From Fusobacteriaceae bacterium UBA2433 (GTDB taxonomy: Bacteria > Fusobacteriota > Fusobacteriia > Fusobacteriales > Fusobacteriaceae): a DNA stretch of 22,367 nucleotides. Positions 16,084-22,367 of this stretch are shown piece after piece. Below the pieces are notes generated by a model that was not told the DNA's origin, ran no database searches, and worked only from the letters and a program-made list of their open reading frames with translations. The stretch spans positions 1 through 22,367 of the forward strand of contig DDQV01000188.1 in assembly GCA_002342785.1 (NCBI GenBank). The letters are read 5' to 3'. Position 1 is the first letter of the stretch. Each line of letters opens with the position of its first letter. Both the position numbers and the translations under genes were made by a program.

Positions 16084-17577
16084 TTATCTTCTTAATTTTC
16101 TCTCTAATACCCTTCCGTTATCTCTGGCACCTTTTCCTAATATAGTAGTATCTCTAAGAACTACCTTTCCTTGATCTAACTTTTCCATTTCAGATTTTTT
16201 TACCAAATATCCTGTTACTCTAACTACGTCACAGTCACTTCCATACATAGAAAAAAACCTAAGTCCCATATTAAATCCACCATTTATTATATCCAAGATT
16301 GCTTGAGGATTTTTTTTATAAGTCTCATCAAAAGCATAGATATCTCCTATCCCACTAGCAAAGTATTTATGAAATGGGGAAGACTGTACTATATGTTCAA
16401 ATATTTCTGGTTCCTCCCCAATTGGAATTCTACATCCTGGGCTTTCTCCAGAATCAGTTTCTATTCCAACCTGAGCGTGTAGAAGATGTTTTTTTCCTTT
16501 ATTTTCAAAATACTTACACCTATGATCTTTTAATACTTTTGTAAGAGATTTTACTATGTCTTCACCTAATTTGTTAGCTTGATCATCACTACCAAATCTT
16601 CCTAATTTTCCTTCTAATTCCATAAGATGATTAACACATTCAGCTAATCCAACTATTCCAAATAAGCCTGTAAACTTCTCTTTTTTTATAAACCCTTCTT
16701 CTACTAAAAAATTAACTTGAAAAAATACTGATTCTTCCAATATAAACCTAATTCTTTCGTCTATATATCCTAATATCTCATTTGCTAGTCTAGGCAAGAC
16801 ATTTTCCATAAAGTCGGAATAATTGATAGCTTTTTTAGCTAGTCTTCCCAATCTTACTCTCACTAAAGTATGTGCTCCTCCACCTACTTCTAAGCCATTA
16901 TAACAACTTACTATCCCATATTCATTTCCACCAAAATCTTTTTTATACATACTATCTTTAGCAAAACTAGGTTTTGCTGTGACTAAAGCTGTATTAATTG
17001 ATTCAATCGCCAATTTATTAGTAGTTTCATCACTATACTTTAATGTCAAATTAGGAGTGGGTAATTCTAACTCCTTTGTAGCTTTTAATATAAGCATCCC
17101 AGCTTTAGTTTCACGTGGTCCTATATTTGCATGACAAAATGAATCTGTTATAGTTGTATCTATATGTTTTAAAAATAATTTTATAGCTCTATAACATTCG
17201 TCTTTATTTTCATCTGTAACAAATTTTTCTAAAAGATAATCTATATTTCCTAAATACACTGGCATAGTAGTTATAGATGGTACATGTTTATAAAACATCA
17301 ATAGATTATTGGTAGCTTCCCAAATATCTGTAGGAGGATCAATATTTAAAAAATTACATCCTTCATTAATAAACTTATCATAATCAGGTAAAATATATCT
17401 TGGTCTATAAGGTGCATTACCTTCAAATAAATCACATATAATTCCTTCAGCCCTATATTTTTTAACATAATCAGTCATTTCTAATACATCTATACTATTC
17501 TCTGCAACATGAGCTAATCCCAATATCCTTTGCTCAAAAGTAATATTTGTATCTTTAATTATCTCTAATACATTCAT
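16084..17577 (-). CDS. yjjI: YjjI-family glycyl radical enzyme of unknown reaction
   Basis: 497 residues, much shorter than pyruvate formate-lyase (about 760) and matching the compact YjjI family. The glycyl radical loop is RVTGY at 453-457 with candidate Gly456, 41 residues from the C-terminus. A candidate thiyl Cys is Cys225 in GIVSCYNGLEVGGGAH; Cys382 in SPGCRIPIGEEP is another conserved-looking cysteine. The substrate is not established from sequence. In E. coli yjjI-yjjW lies beside the deo nucleoside genes; here it is within a few kilobases of ribose and methylglyoxal genes. AAGGAG precedes the ATG. It follows the ABC exporter by 53 bases and may share its transcript or use the TATAAT inside the exporter's 3' end. 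Confidence 0.9.
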   Translation of the reverse strand: MNVLEIIKDTNITFEQRILGLAHVAENSIDVLEMTDYVKKYRAEGIICDLFEGNAPYRPRYILPDYDKFINEGCNFLNIDPPTDIWEATNNLLMFYKHVPSITTMPVYLGNIDYLLEKFVTDENKDECYRAIKLFLKHIDTTITDSFCHANIGPRETKAGMLILKATKELELPTPNLTLKYSDETTNKLAIESINTALVTAKPSFAKDSMYKKDFGGNEYGIVSCYNGLEVGGGAHTLVRVRLGRLAKKAINYSDFMENVLPRLANEILGYIDERIRFILEESVFFQVNFLVEEGFIKKEKFTGLFGIVGLAECVNHLMELEGKLGRFGSDDQANKLGEDIVKSLTKVLKDHRCKYFENKGKKHLLHAQVGIETDSGESPGCRIPIGEEPEIFEHIVQSSPFHKYFASGIGDIYAFDETYKKNPQAILDIINGGFNMGLRFFSMYGSDCDVVRVTGYLVKKSEMEKLDQGKVVLRDTTILGKGARDNGRVLERKLRR

Positions 17578-17623
17578 AATCTCTCTCCTTTTTTCATTTT
17601 CCTTATGATAAAAGTACTCTTTA

Positions 17624-17650
17624 AATTATATCATATAAATCCATGAAATT
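17624..17650 (-). repeat. 27-bp direct repeat, copy 1 (3' end of the ABC exporter gene)
   Basis: The 27 bases match 19399-19425 except for two adjacent positions (CC against TT). This copy encodes the last codons of the exporter (EFHGFI and stop) and carries a TATAAT (17625-17630, minus strand) positioned to serve yjjI. Confidence 0.8.
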
Positions 17651-19355
17651 CAGAGTTATACAATTTTTCATATTTCCCTTTATTTTCTATAAGTTCTTCA
17701 TGGGTTCCTTCTTCTTGAATTCCATCTTTATCTAAATAAATTATATTATCTGAATTTTTTATAGTTGTCAGTCTATGAGCTATAGTAAGGGTAGTTCTTC
17801 CTTCAGATAATTTAGCTAAAGATTCTTGGATATATTTTTCTGTCTGATTATCTAAAGCACTAGTGGCTTCATCTAATATTAAAATCTTTGGATTTTTTAA
17901 AAATATTCTAGCAATAGATATTCTTTGCTTTTGTCCCCCTGATAACTTTACACCTCTTTCTCCTACTAAAGTGTCCATCCCCTCAGGTAATTCTTCTATA
18001 AATTCTATTGCATTAGCCATCGATGCCGCTTTTTCAATCTCATTTTCAGTGGCATCAATCTTTCCTAAACCAATATTATCTCTTATACTTCCATGGAATA
18101 AATATACATCTTGTTGAACAATTCCTATATTTTTTCGCAGTGAATTTTGAGTTATATTCTTGACATCAATACCATCTATAGTAATTTTTCCCTTATTTAC
18201 ATCATAAAATCTAGGCAGTAAACTACAAATTGTAGATTTCCCTGCTCCACTAGGACCAACTAAAGCTACTTTCTTACCAGCTTTTATCTCTAAATTAAAA
18301 TTTTGTAAAATTTTATCTCCATCATTATATGAAAAATCTACAGATTTAAATTTTAGAATTCCAGAAACTTTTTCTAAATCTTTTGCCTCTTCACCATCTT
18401 TTATATCTGGATCAATATTCATAACTTCAGAAAATCTTTCATAACCTACAGTTCCTTGTTGATACATCTCTAAAAATGAAATCATCCTTTTTATTGGATC
18501 TAAAAACCTATTTACAAATAGTAAAAAAGCGATTAATATTCCAATTGTCATCTGACCTTTTGTTACCATAGTTCCACCTAAAACTAAAACTAAAATTTGA
18601 ATTCCTCCAGAAAATATTCCTGTTGCACTGGTTAGGATACTTATTGGCTCAAATGCTTTCATCAAACTAACTGCTACATTTTTATTATATTTATCAAAAT
18701 TTTTCGAGCTTATTTTTTCATTTCCAAAGGCTTTTACAACTCTAATCCCCGCTATACTATCCTCTAAATGGGAGTTAACTTCAGCTGATATAACCCTATA
18801 ATCTTTAAAAGCAGATTTCATCTTTTTGTTTTCCTTTATTACAAAGTAAATATAAAAAGGTAAAATTGCAAATATAACCAAAGTTAGAATAATATTTAAA
18901 TTTATCATCAAAATAAAAGATCCTATAAAGGTAACTATTATTATAAATAAATCTTCAGGACCATGATGTGCAAGTTCTGACAAAATTTCAAGATCTCCCA
19001 TAACTCTAGACATTATAGTCCCAGTTTTAGTATTATCATAATAAGATAATGACAATTTTTGTAGATGACGAAATAATTTATTTCTCATATCATATCTTAT
19101 ATTTACTCCCATCTTATGTCCATAATAAGTTACTATATAAGCTAATACAGCCCTTATTAATTGTAATACAATTAATATCGATATCAAAATTAGAAAAAAT
19201 TTGTAATTTTTATTTGGTAGTTCTACATCTATTATCCTTTGGGTAAATATTGGAAACGTTAAATCTATCATTGCCATGAAAAACGCACTTGTAAAATCTA
19301 AAACAAATAATTTTTTATGGGGTTTGAAATGTTCAAAAATATCTATTAATTTCAT
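17631..19355 (-). CDS. Homodimeric ABC exporter (MsbA/multidrug-like)
   Basis: 574 residues with one transmembrane domain (six helices, about residues 15-290) followed by one ATPase domain, the half-transporter layout of MsbA, Sav1866 and BmrA. Walker A is GPSGAGKS (367-374), Q-loop QQD (414-416), signature LSGGQ (471-475), Walker B ILILDE (491-496) with catalytic Glu496, and H-loop His527. All key residues are intact, so it can work as a homodimer. The coupling-helix segment LSLSYYDNTKTGTIMSRVMGD is typical. The substrate (lipid or drug) cannot be read from sequence. AGGAGG precedes the ATG. No partner half-transporter is adjacent, though the repeat at its two ends hints that one may once have existed. 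Confidence 0.92.
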   Translation of the reverse strand: MKLIDIFEHFKPHKKLFVLDFTSAFFMAMIDLTFPIFTQRIIDVELPNKNYKFFLILISILIVLQLIRAVLAYIVTYYGHKMGVNIRYDMRNKLFRHLQKLSLSYYDNTKTGTIMSRVMGDLEILSELAHHGPEDLFIIIVTFIGSFILMINLNIILTLVIFAILPFYIYFVIKENKKMKSAFKDYRVISAEVNSHLEDSIAGIRVVKAFGNEKISSKNFDKYNKNVAVSLMKAFEPISILTSATGIFSGGIQILVLVLGGTMVTKGQMTIGILIAFLLFVNRFLDPIKRMISFLEMYQQGTVGYERFSEVMNIDPDIKDGEEAKDLEKVSGILKFKSVDFSYNDGDKILQNFNLEIKAGKKVALVGPSGAGKSTICSLLPRFYDVNKGKITIDGIDVKNITQNSLRKNIGIVQQDVYLFHGSIRDNIGLGKIDATENEIEKAASMANAIEFIEELPEGMDTLVGERGVKLSGGQKQRISIARIFLKNPKILILDEATSALDNQTEKYIQESLAKLSEGRTTLTIAHRLTTIKNSDNIIYLDKDGIQEEGTHEELIENKGKYEKLYNSEFHGFI

Positions 19356-19398
19356 TCTTTCCTCCTGATTTTAATTTTTTTATAATCAAAGTTTATTT

Positions 19399-19425
19399 AA
19401 TTATATCATATAAATTTATGAAATT
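19399..19425 (-). repeat. 27-bp direct repeat, copy 2, with the -10 of the ABC exporter
   Basis: Nearly identical to 17624-17650. On the minus strand it carries TATAAT (19400-19405) 45 bases before the exporter start; the matching -35 (TTAAAT at 17 bp) is weak. In the frame used by copy 1 it would read FKFHKFI and stop, like the exporter's own EFHGFI end, so it may be the last trace of an upstream paralogue or a duplicated promoter. Confidence 0.75.
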
Positions 19426-19594
19426 TAAAGTTAATAACCTCTCATCTTTATTATTTTAACTCTAGCATATTATTTTAAATATTAATTTTTATCTATAAAA
19501 TTAATATCTACCCATAACTAAAAATAATATTTATATACTTTCTCTAAATTTCAACTAGAAAATTAATACTAAAGTATGTTTTTTTAGATTTTTC
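19426..19594. other. Gene-free, AT-rich stretch between the divergent ABC exporter and met promoters
   Basis: No gene is supported. ATATTAATTTTTAT and ATAAAATTAATAT (about 19479-19507) form a 13-bp inverted repeat with one bulged T. It lacks a T run after either arm and could be a hairpin or simply AT-rich symmetry. Confidence 0.4.
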
Positions 19595-19623
19595 TTTACA
19601 ACTTTAAAAATTCATGTTATTAT
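19595..19623 (+). promoter_or_regulatory. Promoter of the metNIQ operon
   Basis: TTTACA (19595-19600), 17 bp and TATTAT (19618-19623), with TG at 19615-19616 making an extended -10. Transcription would start near 19630, about ten bases before the leader peptide's ribosome binding site. Confidence 0.7.
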
Positions 19624-19653
19624 CTATAAAAATAATAAACGAGGTAGATTACT

Positions 19654-19713
19654 ATGAAAAATTTTAAATTTAGACAATTAAATATGATGATGATGCTGTG
19701 GAAGGGTTTGTAA
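19654..19713 (+). CDS. Methionine-rich leader peptide of the metNIQ operon
   Basis: A 19-codon frame encoding MKNFKFRQLNMMMMLWKGL and ending in TAA. GAGG (19641-19644) lies nine bases before ATG. Codons 11-14 (19684-19695) are four consecutive ATG, followed by the CTG and TGG codons that are uncommon in so AT-rich a genome. It sits between a promoter and an intrinsic terminator directly upstream of the methionine importer genes. This mirrors the trp, his and leu leader peptides, in which ribosome stalling at codons for the end product decides attenuation. The peptide itself need have no function. No SAM-I, SAM-II or T-box motif is visible in the leader. I know of no characterised Met leader peptide of this kind, which is a statement from memory. 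Confidence 0.8.
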   Translation: MKNFKFRQLNMMMMLWKGL

Positions 19714-19827
19714 CTTAAATTATTTAATTTAAGGGCAGACTCATTTTGTATTGAATACATGAGTTTGCCAAACATCTTTCAAGTAATTACGAAAGCCTGT
19801 GGCAAACGCCACAGGCTTTCTTTTATT
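19714..19827 (+). promoter_or_regulatory. Attenuator of metNIQ: two hairpins and terminator with alternative pairing
   Basis: Three successive stems follow the leader stop codon. H1: CTTAAATTA/TAATTTAAG (19714-19733), a perfect 9-bp stem starting at the stop codon, within reach of a ribosome standing there. H2: GGCAGACTCAT (19734-19744) with ATGAGTTTGCC (19759-19769), 11 pairs including one G.U, capped by GTAT/ATAC. H3: the terminator. A competing fold is possible: GTTTGCC (19763-19769) with GGCAAAC (19801-19807) and CTTTC (19776-19780) with GAAAG (19791-19795) would hold the terminator's 5' arm and exclude H2. Which state forms under Met starvation is inference. Confidence 0.7.
19791..19827 (+). 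terminator. Intrinsic terminator upstream of metN
   Basis: GAAAGCCTGTGGC (19791-19803) and GCCACAGGCTTTC (19808-19820) form a perfect 13-bp, GC-rich stem with loop AAAC. TTTTATT follows. It ends 26 bases before metN and would stop transcription into the operon unless its 5' arm is captured. Confidence 0.92.
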
Positions 19828-19852
19828 AAAAATTTTAAAAGGAGATAAAATA

Positions 19853-20866
19853 ATGATTCAAATAAAGAATATAAAAAAAACTTATATTAGTAATAATATT
19901 AATGTAGATGCATTAAAAAATATCAATTTAAATATTGAAAAAGGTGATTTCTATGGAATTATTGGTCTCAGTGGAGCAGGAAAATCAACTCTCATTAGAC
20001 TCTTAAATAGATTAGAAGAACCAACTAGTGGTGAGATTATAGTAGAAGGCAAAGATATTTTAAACTTTAATAATTATGAACTACAAGAATATAGAAAAAA
20101 AACAGGAATGATCTTTCAACATTTTAATCTTATGAATTCTAGAAGTGTAGAAGGTAATATAGCCTTTGCTCTTGAGGTGGCAAACTATCCAAAAGAAAAA
20201 ATTAAATCTAGAATTATTGAACTTTTAAAATTAGTAGAATTAGAAGATAAAATCGATACCTATCCCGCTCAATTATCAGGGGGACAAAAACAAAGGGTGG
20301 CTATAGCTAGGGCTCTTGCAAATCATCCTAAGATTCTTCTTTCAGATGAAGCGACTAGTGCACTAGATCCAAAAACTACCAAAAGCATCTTAAACTTATT
20401 AAAAAATATTCAAAAAAAATTAAATCTCACTATTATTCTTATCACTCATCAAATGGAAGTTATTAGAGATTCATGTAATAAAGTCGCAGTTTTAGATGGG
20501 GGAAATGTTGTTGAAATGGGGGAAGTTATTAATATATTTTCAAATCCTCAAACTATAATCACACAAGAATTTATAAAACATTTGATTCCAGAACAAGAAA
20601 TAGAAGTTGGATTTAGCCAAAAAAAAGGAAGGAAAATAATAAAAATTTCTTATATAGGAATTACTATTGATAAACCTATTATCTCACAACTAATTAGAAA
20701 ATTTGATGTAGATATAAGTATTTTAGCAGGAAGTATCAATAAATTAGTTACCAATAGCGTAGGTCATCTGATATTAGAACTTAGTGGTGAAATGGAAAAA
20801 CAATTGGAAAGTATCCAATGGCTAGAACAAAATAAATTAGGAATAGAGGTGTTATACAATGGATAA
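19853..20866 (+). CDS. metN: Methionine ABC transporter, ATPase
   Basis: 337 residues from the ATG at 19853 (AGGAG eight bases ahead); an earlier in-frame start at 19799 lies inside the terminator and is rejected. Walker A is GLSGAGKS (38-45), signature LSGGQ (141-145), Walker B ILLSDE (161-166) and H-loop His199. The last ~80 residues form the NIL (ACT-like) domain that in E. coli MetN binds methionine and inhibits transport. Length is close to E. coli MetN (343). It powers uptake of methionine through MetI. The 3' end overlaps metI by eight bases (ATGGATAA). Confidence 0.96.
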   Translation: MIQIKNIKKTYISNNINVDALKNINLNIEKGDFYGIIGLSGAGKSTLIRLLNRLEEPTSGEIIVEGKDILNFNNYELQEYRKKTGMIFQHFNLMNSRSVEGNIAFALEVANYPKEKIKSRIIELLKLVELEDKIDTYPAQLSGGQKQRVAIARALANHPKILLSDEATSALDPKTTKSILNLLKNIQKKLNLTIILITHQMEVIRDSCNKVAVLDGGNVVEMGEVINIFSNPQTIITQEFIKHLIPEQEIEVGFSQKKGRKIIKISYIGITIDKPIISQLIRKFDVDISILAGSINKLVTNSVGHLILELSGEMEKQLESIQWLEQNKLGIEVLYNG

Positions 20867-21515
20867 AATTATAAGTTTGCTATTACCAGCATTTAATGAA
20901 ACTATATATATGGTATTATTTTCAATGATTTTTTCCCTATTAATAGGAATTCCTATAGGAATTTTATTATATGTTACAAAATCAAATAATATCTTGCCGA
21001 TGAATAAACTAAATAAAATTTTAGATCTTATTGTCAATATAGGAAGATCCTTTCCATTTATTATATTGATGATCTTAGTTTTACCAATATCAAGATTTAT
21101 TGTTGGAACAACTATTGGATCTACAGCGAGTATTGTACCACTATCAATTTCAGCAGCTCCATTTGTTGCTCGTATCATAGAAGGTGCTGTAAGTGAAGTC
21201 GACAATGGTATTATTGAAGCCGCTATCTCATTAGGTGCTTCTAAATTTGAAATTATCACTAAAGTTTTGATTCCAGAGGCTCTTCCAAGTCTCATTCACG
21301 GTATCACATTAACTATAATAAACTTAATTGGATATTCTGCTATGGCAGGAGTCATTGGCGGCGGTGGTTTAGGAGATGTAGCAATCAGATACGGATACCA
21401 AAGATTTCAAGTAGACATAATGATAATATCTGTTATCAGTATCATAATACTGGTTCAAATAGTTCAATTTACAGGAAATAGTATTGTTAGCAAGATTACG
21501 GCCAGAAGAAAGTAG
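20859..21515 (+). CDS. metI: Methionine ABC transporter, permease
   Basis: 218 residues (E. coli MetI 217), with five hydrophobic segments of the binding-protein-dependent permease type. The cytoplasmic coupling (EAA) motif is IIEAAISLGASKFEIITKVL near 128-147, and SAMAGVIGGGGLGDVAIRYGY near 170-190 is a MetI signature. It forms the homodimeric channel with two MetN. ATG overlaps the metN stop, indicating translational coupling. Confidence 0.96.
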   Translation: MDKIISLLLPAFNETIYMVLFSMIFSLLIGIPIGILLYVTKSNNILPMNKLNKILDLIVNIGRSFPFIILMILVLPISRFIVGTTIGSTASIVPLSISAAPFVARIIEGAVSEVDNGIIEAAISLGASKFEIITKVLIPEALPSLIHGITLTIINLIGYSAMAGVIGGGGLGDVAIRYGYQRFQVDIMIISVISIIILVQIVQFTGNSIVSKITARRK

Positions 21516-21516
21516 A

Positions 21517-21536
21517 GGATAATTTATAAATTATCC
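21517..21536 (+). promoter_or_regulatory. 20-base perfect palindrome between metI and metQ
   Basis: GGATAATTTATAAATTATCC begins within a couple of bases of the metI stop. As RNA it gives an 8-10 bp stem. No T run follows, so it is not a typical terminator. It may be a 3' stabiliser or processing site that sets MetQ level apart from MetNI, or a DNA-binding site. Confidence 0.5.
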
Positions 21537-21558
21537 ATATGTACAGGAGGAATTTATT

Positions 21559-22350
21559 ATGAAAAAAATTATATTAATATTGTCACTTATAGCTATATTT
21601 ATAGGATGTGGAAAAAAAGAAGTTGTAGAAAATAATGTCTTAAAAGTCGGTGCTACTCCAGTTCCCCATGCTGAATTATTAAATTTAATAAAAGAAGACT
21701 TAAAAAAAGAAGGAATTGATCTTCAAATTATAGAATTTACTGATTATGTTACACCTAATATTACTTTAAATGAAGGCGATATCGATGCAAATTTCTTCCA
21801 ACATTTACCATATTTAGAATCATTTGCTAAAGATAGAGGTCTTAAACTTGCCGTTGCAGGAAAAGTTCATGTTGAACCTTTAGGAGTATATTCTAAAAAA
21901 TATGATAGTATAGAAAATTTACCCGATGGTGCTTTAATTATAATTCCTAACGATCCTTCTAATGGTGCTAGAGCATTAATTTTATTAGAAGATGCAGGAT
22001 TAATTAAATTAGACCCTAACTCTGGATTGAAAGCAACAGAACTTGATATAATTGAAAATATTCATAATTTTAAATTTAAAGCTACTGATGCTGCACAAAT
22101 ACCTAGAGCGCTAAATGATGTTGATGCTGCTGTTATCAACGGAAATTACGCATTAGAAAGTAATTTAAATCCCATAACAGATTCTATCTTATTAGAAGGT
22201 GCTAACTCTCCATATTCTAACATTGTTGCGGTAAGAGAAGGTCATGAAAAAGATCCTAAAATAGTCTCTTTAATGAAAGCTTTACACAGTGAAAAAGTGA
22301 AAAAATTTATATTGGAAAACTATAAAGGCGGAGTAGTTCCTGCATTTTAG
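21559..22350 (+). CDS. metQ: Methionine-binding lipoprotein
   Basis: 263 residues of the NlpA/MetQ family (E. coli MetQ 271). The lipoprotein signal MKKIILILSLIAIFIGC gives lipidated Cys17. Family segments include KVGATPVPHAELLN, NEGDIDANFFQHLPYLESF, VEPLGVYSKKY, IIPNDPSNGARALILLEDAGLI and the ligand-pocket VNGNYAL-like VINGNYALE. It captures methionine at the membrane for MetNI. AGGAGG lies before ATG. It is the last gene in the window; only 17 bases follow, so a terminator cannot be judged. Confidence 0.96.
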   Translation: MKKIILILSLIAIFIGCGKKEVVENNVLKVGATPVPHAELLNLIKEDLKKEGIDLQIIEFTDYVTPNITLNEGDIDANFFQHLPYLESFAKDRGLKLAVAGKVHVEPLGVYSKKYDSIENLPDGALIIIPNDPSNGARALILLEDAGLIKLDPNSGLKATELDIIENIHNFKFKATDAAQIPRALNDVDAAVINGNYALESNLNPITDSILLEGANSPYSNIVAVREGHEKDPKIVSLMKALHSEKVKKFILENYKGGVVPAF

Positions 22351-22367
22351 ATAAAAAAAGTAAGAAA

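Noticed and set aside
17574..17597. Seven-codon frame MKKGERL overlapping the yjjI start
   Set aside because: The overlap is created by the yjjI Shine-Dalgarno itself, and there is no control-codon run; coincidence is likely.
19640..19850. SAM riboswitch or Met T-box upstream of metN
   Set aside because: No SAM-I core (GAGGGA...GCAACC type), SAM-II-like pseudoknot or T-box sequence is visible; the Met-codon reading frame explains the leader better. Only a covariance search could exclude a new class.
19799..19852. Longer metN start at 19799
   Set aside because: It lies inside the terminator stem and has no ribosome binding site; the ATG at 19853 has AGGAG at the right distance and matches family N-termini.
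20852..21295. 147-codon open frame opposite metI
   Set aside because: It is antisense to a clear MetI permease gene and mirrors its codons; no site or family resemblance.
1..22367. CRISPR arrays, tRNA or rRNA genes, phage genes
   Set aside because: No regularly spaced repeats, cloverleaf-like sequence, rRNA signature or phage structural genes were seen on either strand.

Overview
The window suggests a very AT-rich bacterium with an outer membrane. Its ribose-binding protein has a cleavable, non-lipoprotein signal peptide, which points to a periplasm. It also carries (partly broken) TolC/MFP/RND envelope-spanning efflux genes. Low GC, strong AGGAGG ribosome binding sites, a transketolase split into two genes and a YjjI/YjjW glycyl-radical pair together fit an anaerobic member of the Fusobacteriota (Fusobacterium/Cetobacterium-like). 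This placement is inference; no rRNA gene is present.

Layout. (1) 1-154: one end of an insertion sequence with the first codons of its transposase, inserted in an RND pump gene. (2) 150-4807, minus strand: a tolC-MFP-RND drug-efflux operon. tolC is intact, the MFP gene has a one-base frameshift, and the RND gene has an in-frame stop and is cut off by the IS. The promoter has the layout of a MerR-family-controlled promoter (19-bp spacer filled by an ACCTT-N11-AAGGT dyad). (3) 4817-13537, minus strand: a complete ribose-to-glycolysis locus, rbsR-rbsK-rbsD-rbsA-rbsC-rbsB, then a TalC/FSA-family transaldolase, then split transketolase N and C genes. Two nearly identical LacI/cre-type operators lie before rbsR and before rbsK. 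The transketolase pair has its own consensus promoter. (4) 13586-14526: mgsA (methylglyoxal synthase) on the minus strand, divergent from a small ArsC/Spx-fold gene on the plus strand. (5) 14696-17577, minus strand: rplS with its own promoter and a possible leader stem, and the glycyl radical enzyme yjjI with its activase yjjW. (6) 17624-19425: a homodimeric ABC exporter gene bounded by a 27-bp near-identical direct repeat. (7) 19595-22350, plus strand: the methionine transporter operon metN-metI-metQ.

The most striking item is the 5' leader of metNIQ. After a good promoter there is a 19-codon reading frame with its own Shine-Dalgarno site, MKNFKFRQLNMMMMLWKGL, holding four consecutive Met codons. 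It is followed by two hairpins and a near-perfect intrinsic terminator just before metN. No SAM riboswitch or T-box motif is visible. This is the architecture of classical amino-acid attenuation (trp/his/leu leaders), here with methionine as the sensed amino acid in front of a methionine importer. The terminator's 5' arm can also pair with upstream sequence, giving a candidate antiterminator.

How the genes work together: ribose is bound by RbsB, imported by RbsAC, converted to the furanose by RbsD and phosphorylated by RbsK. The transaldolase and transketolase then feed it into glycolysis, all under RbsR. MgsA could relieve triose-phosphate overload. The efflux operon appears to be decaying and probably no longer makes a working pump.
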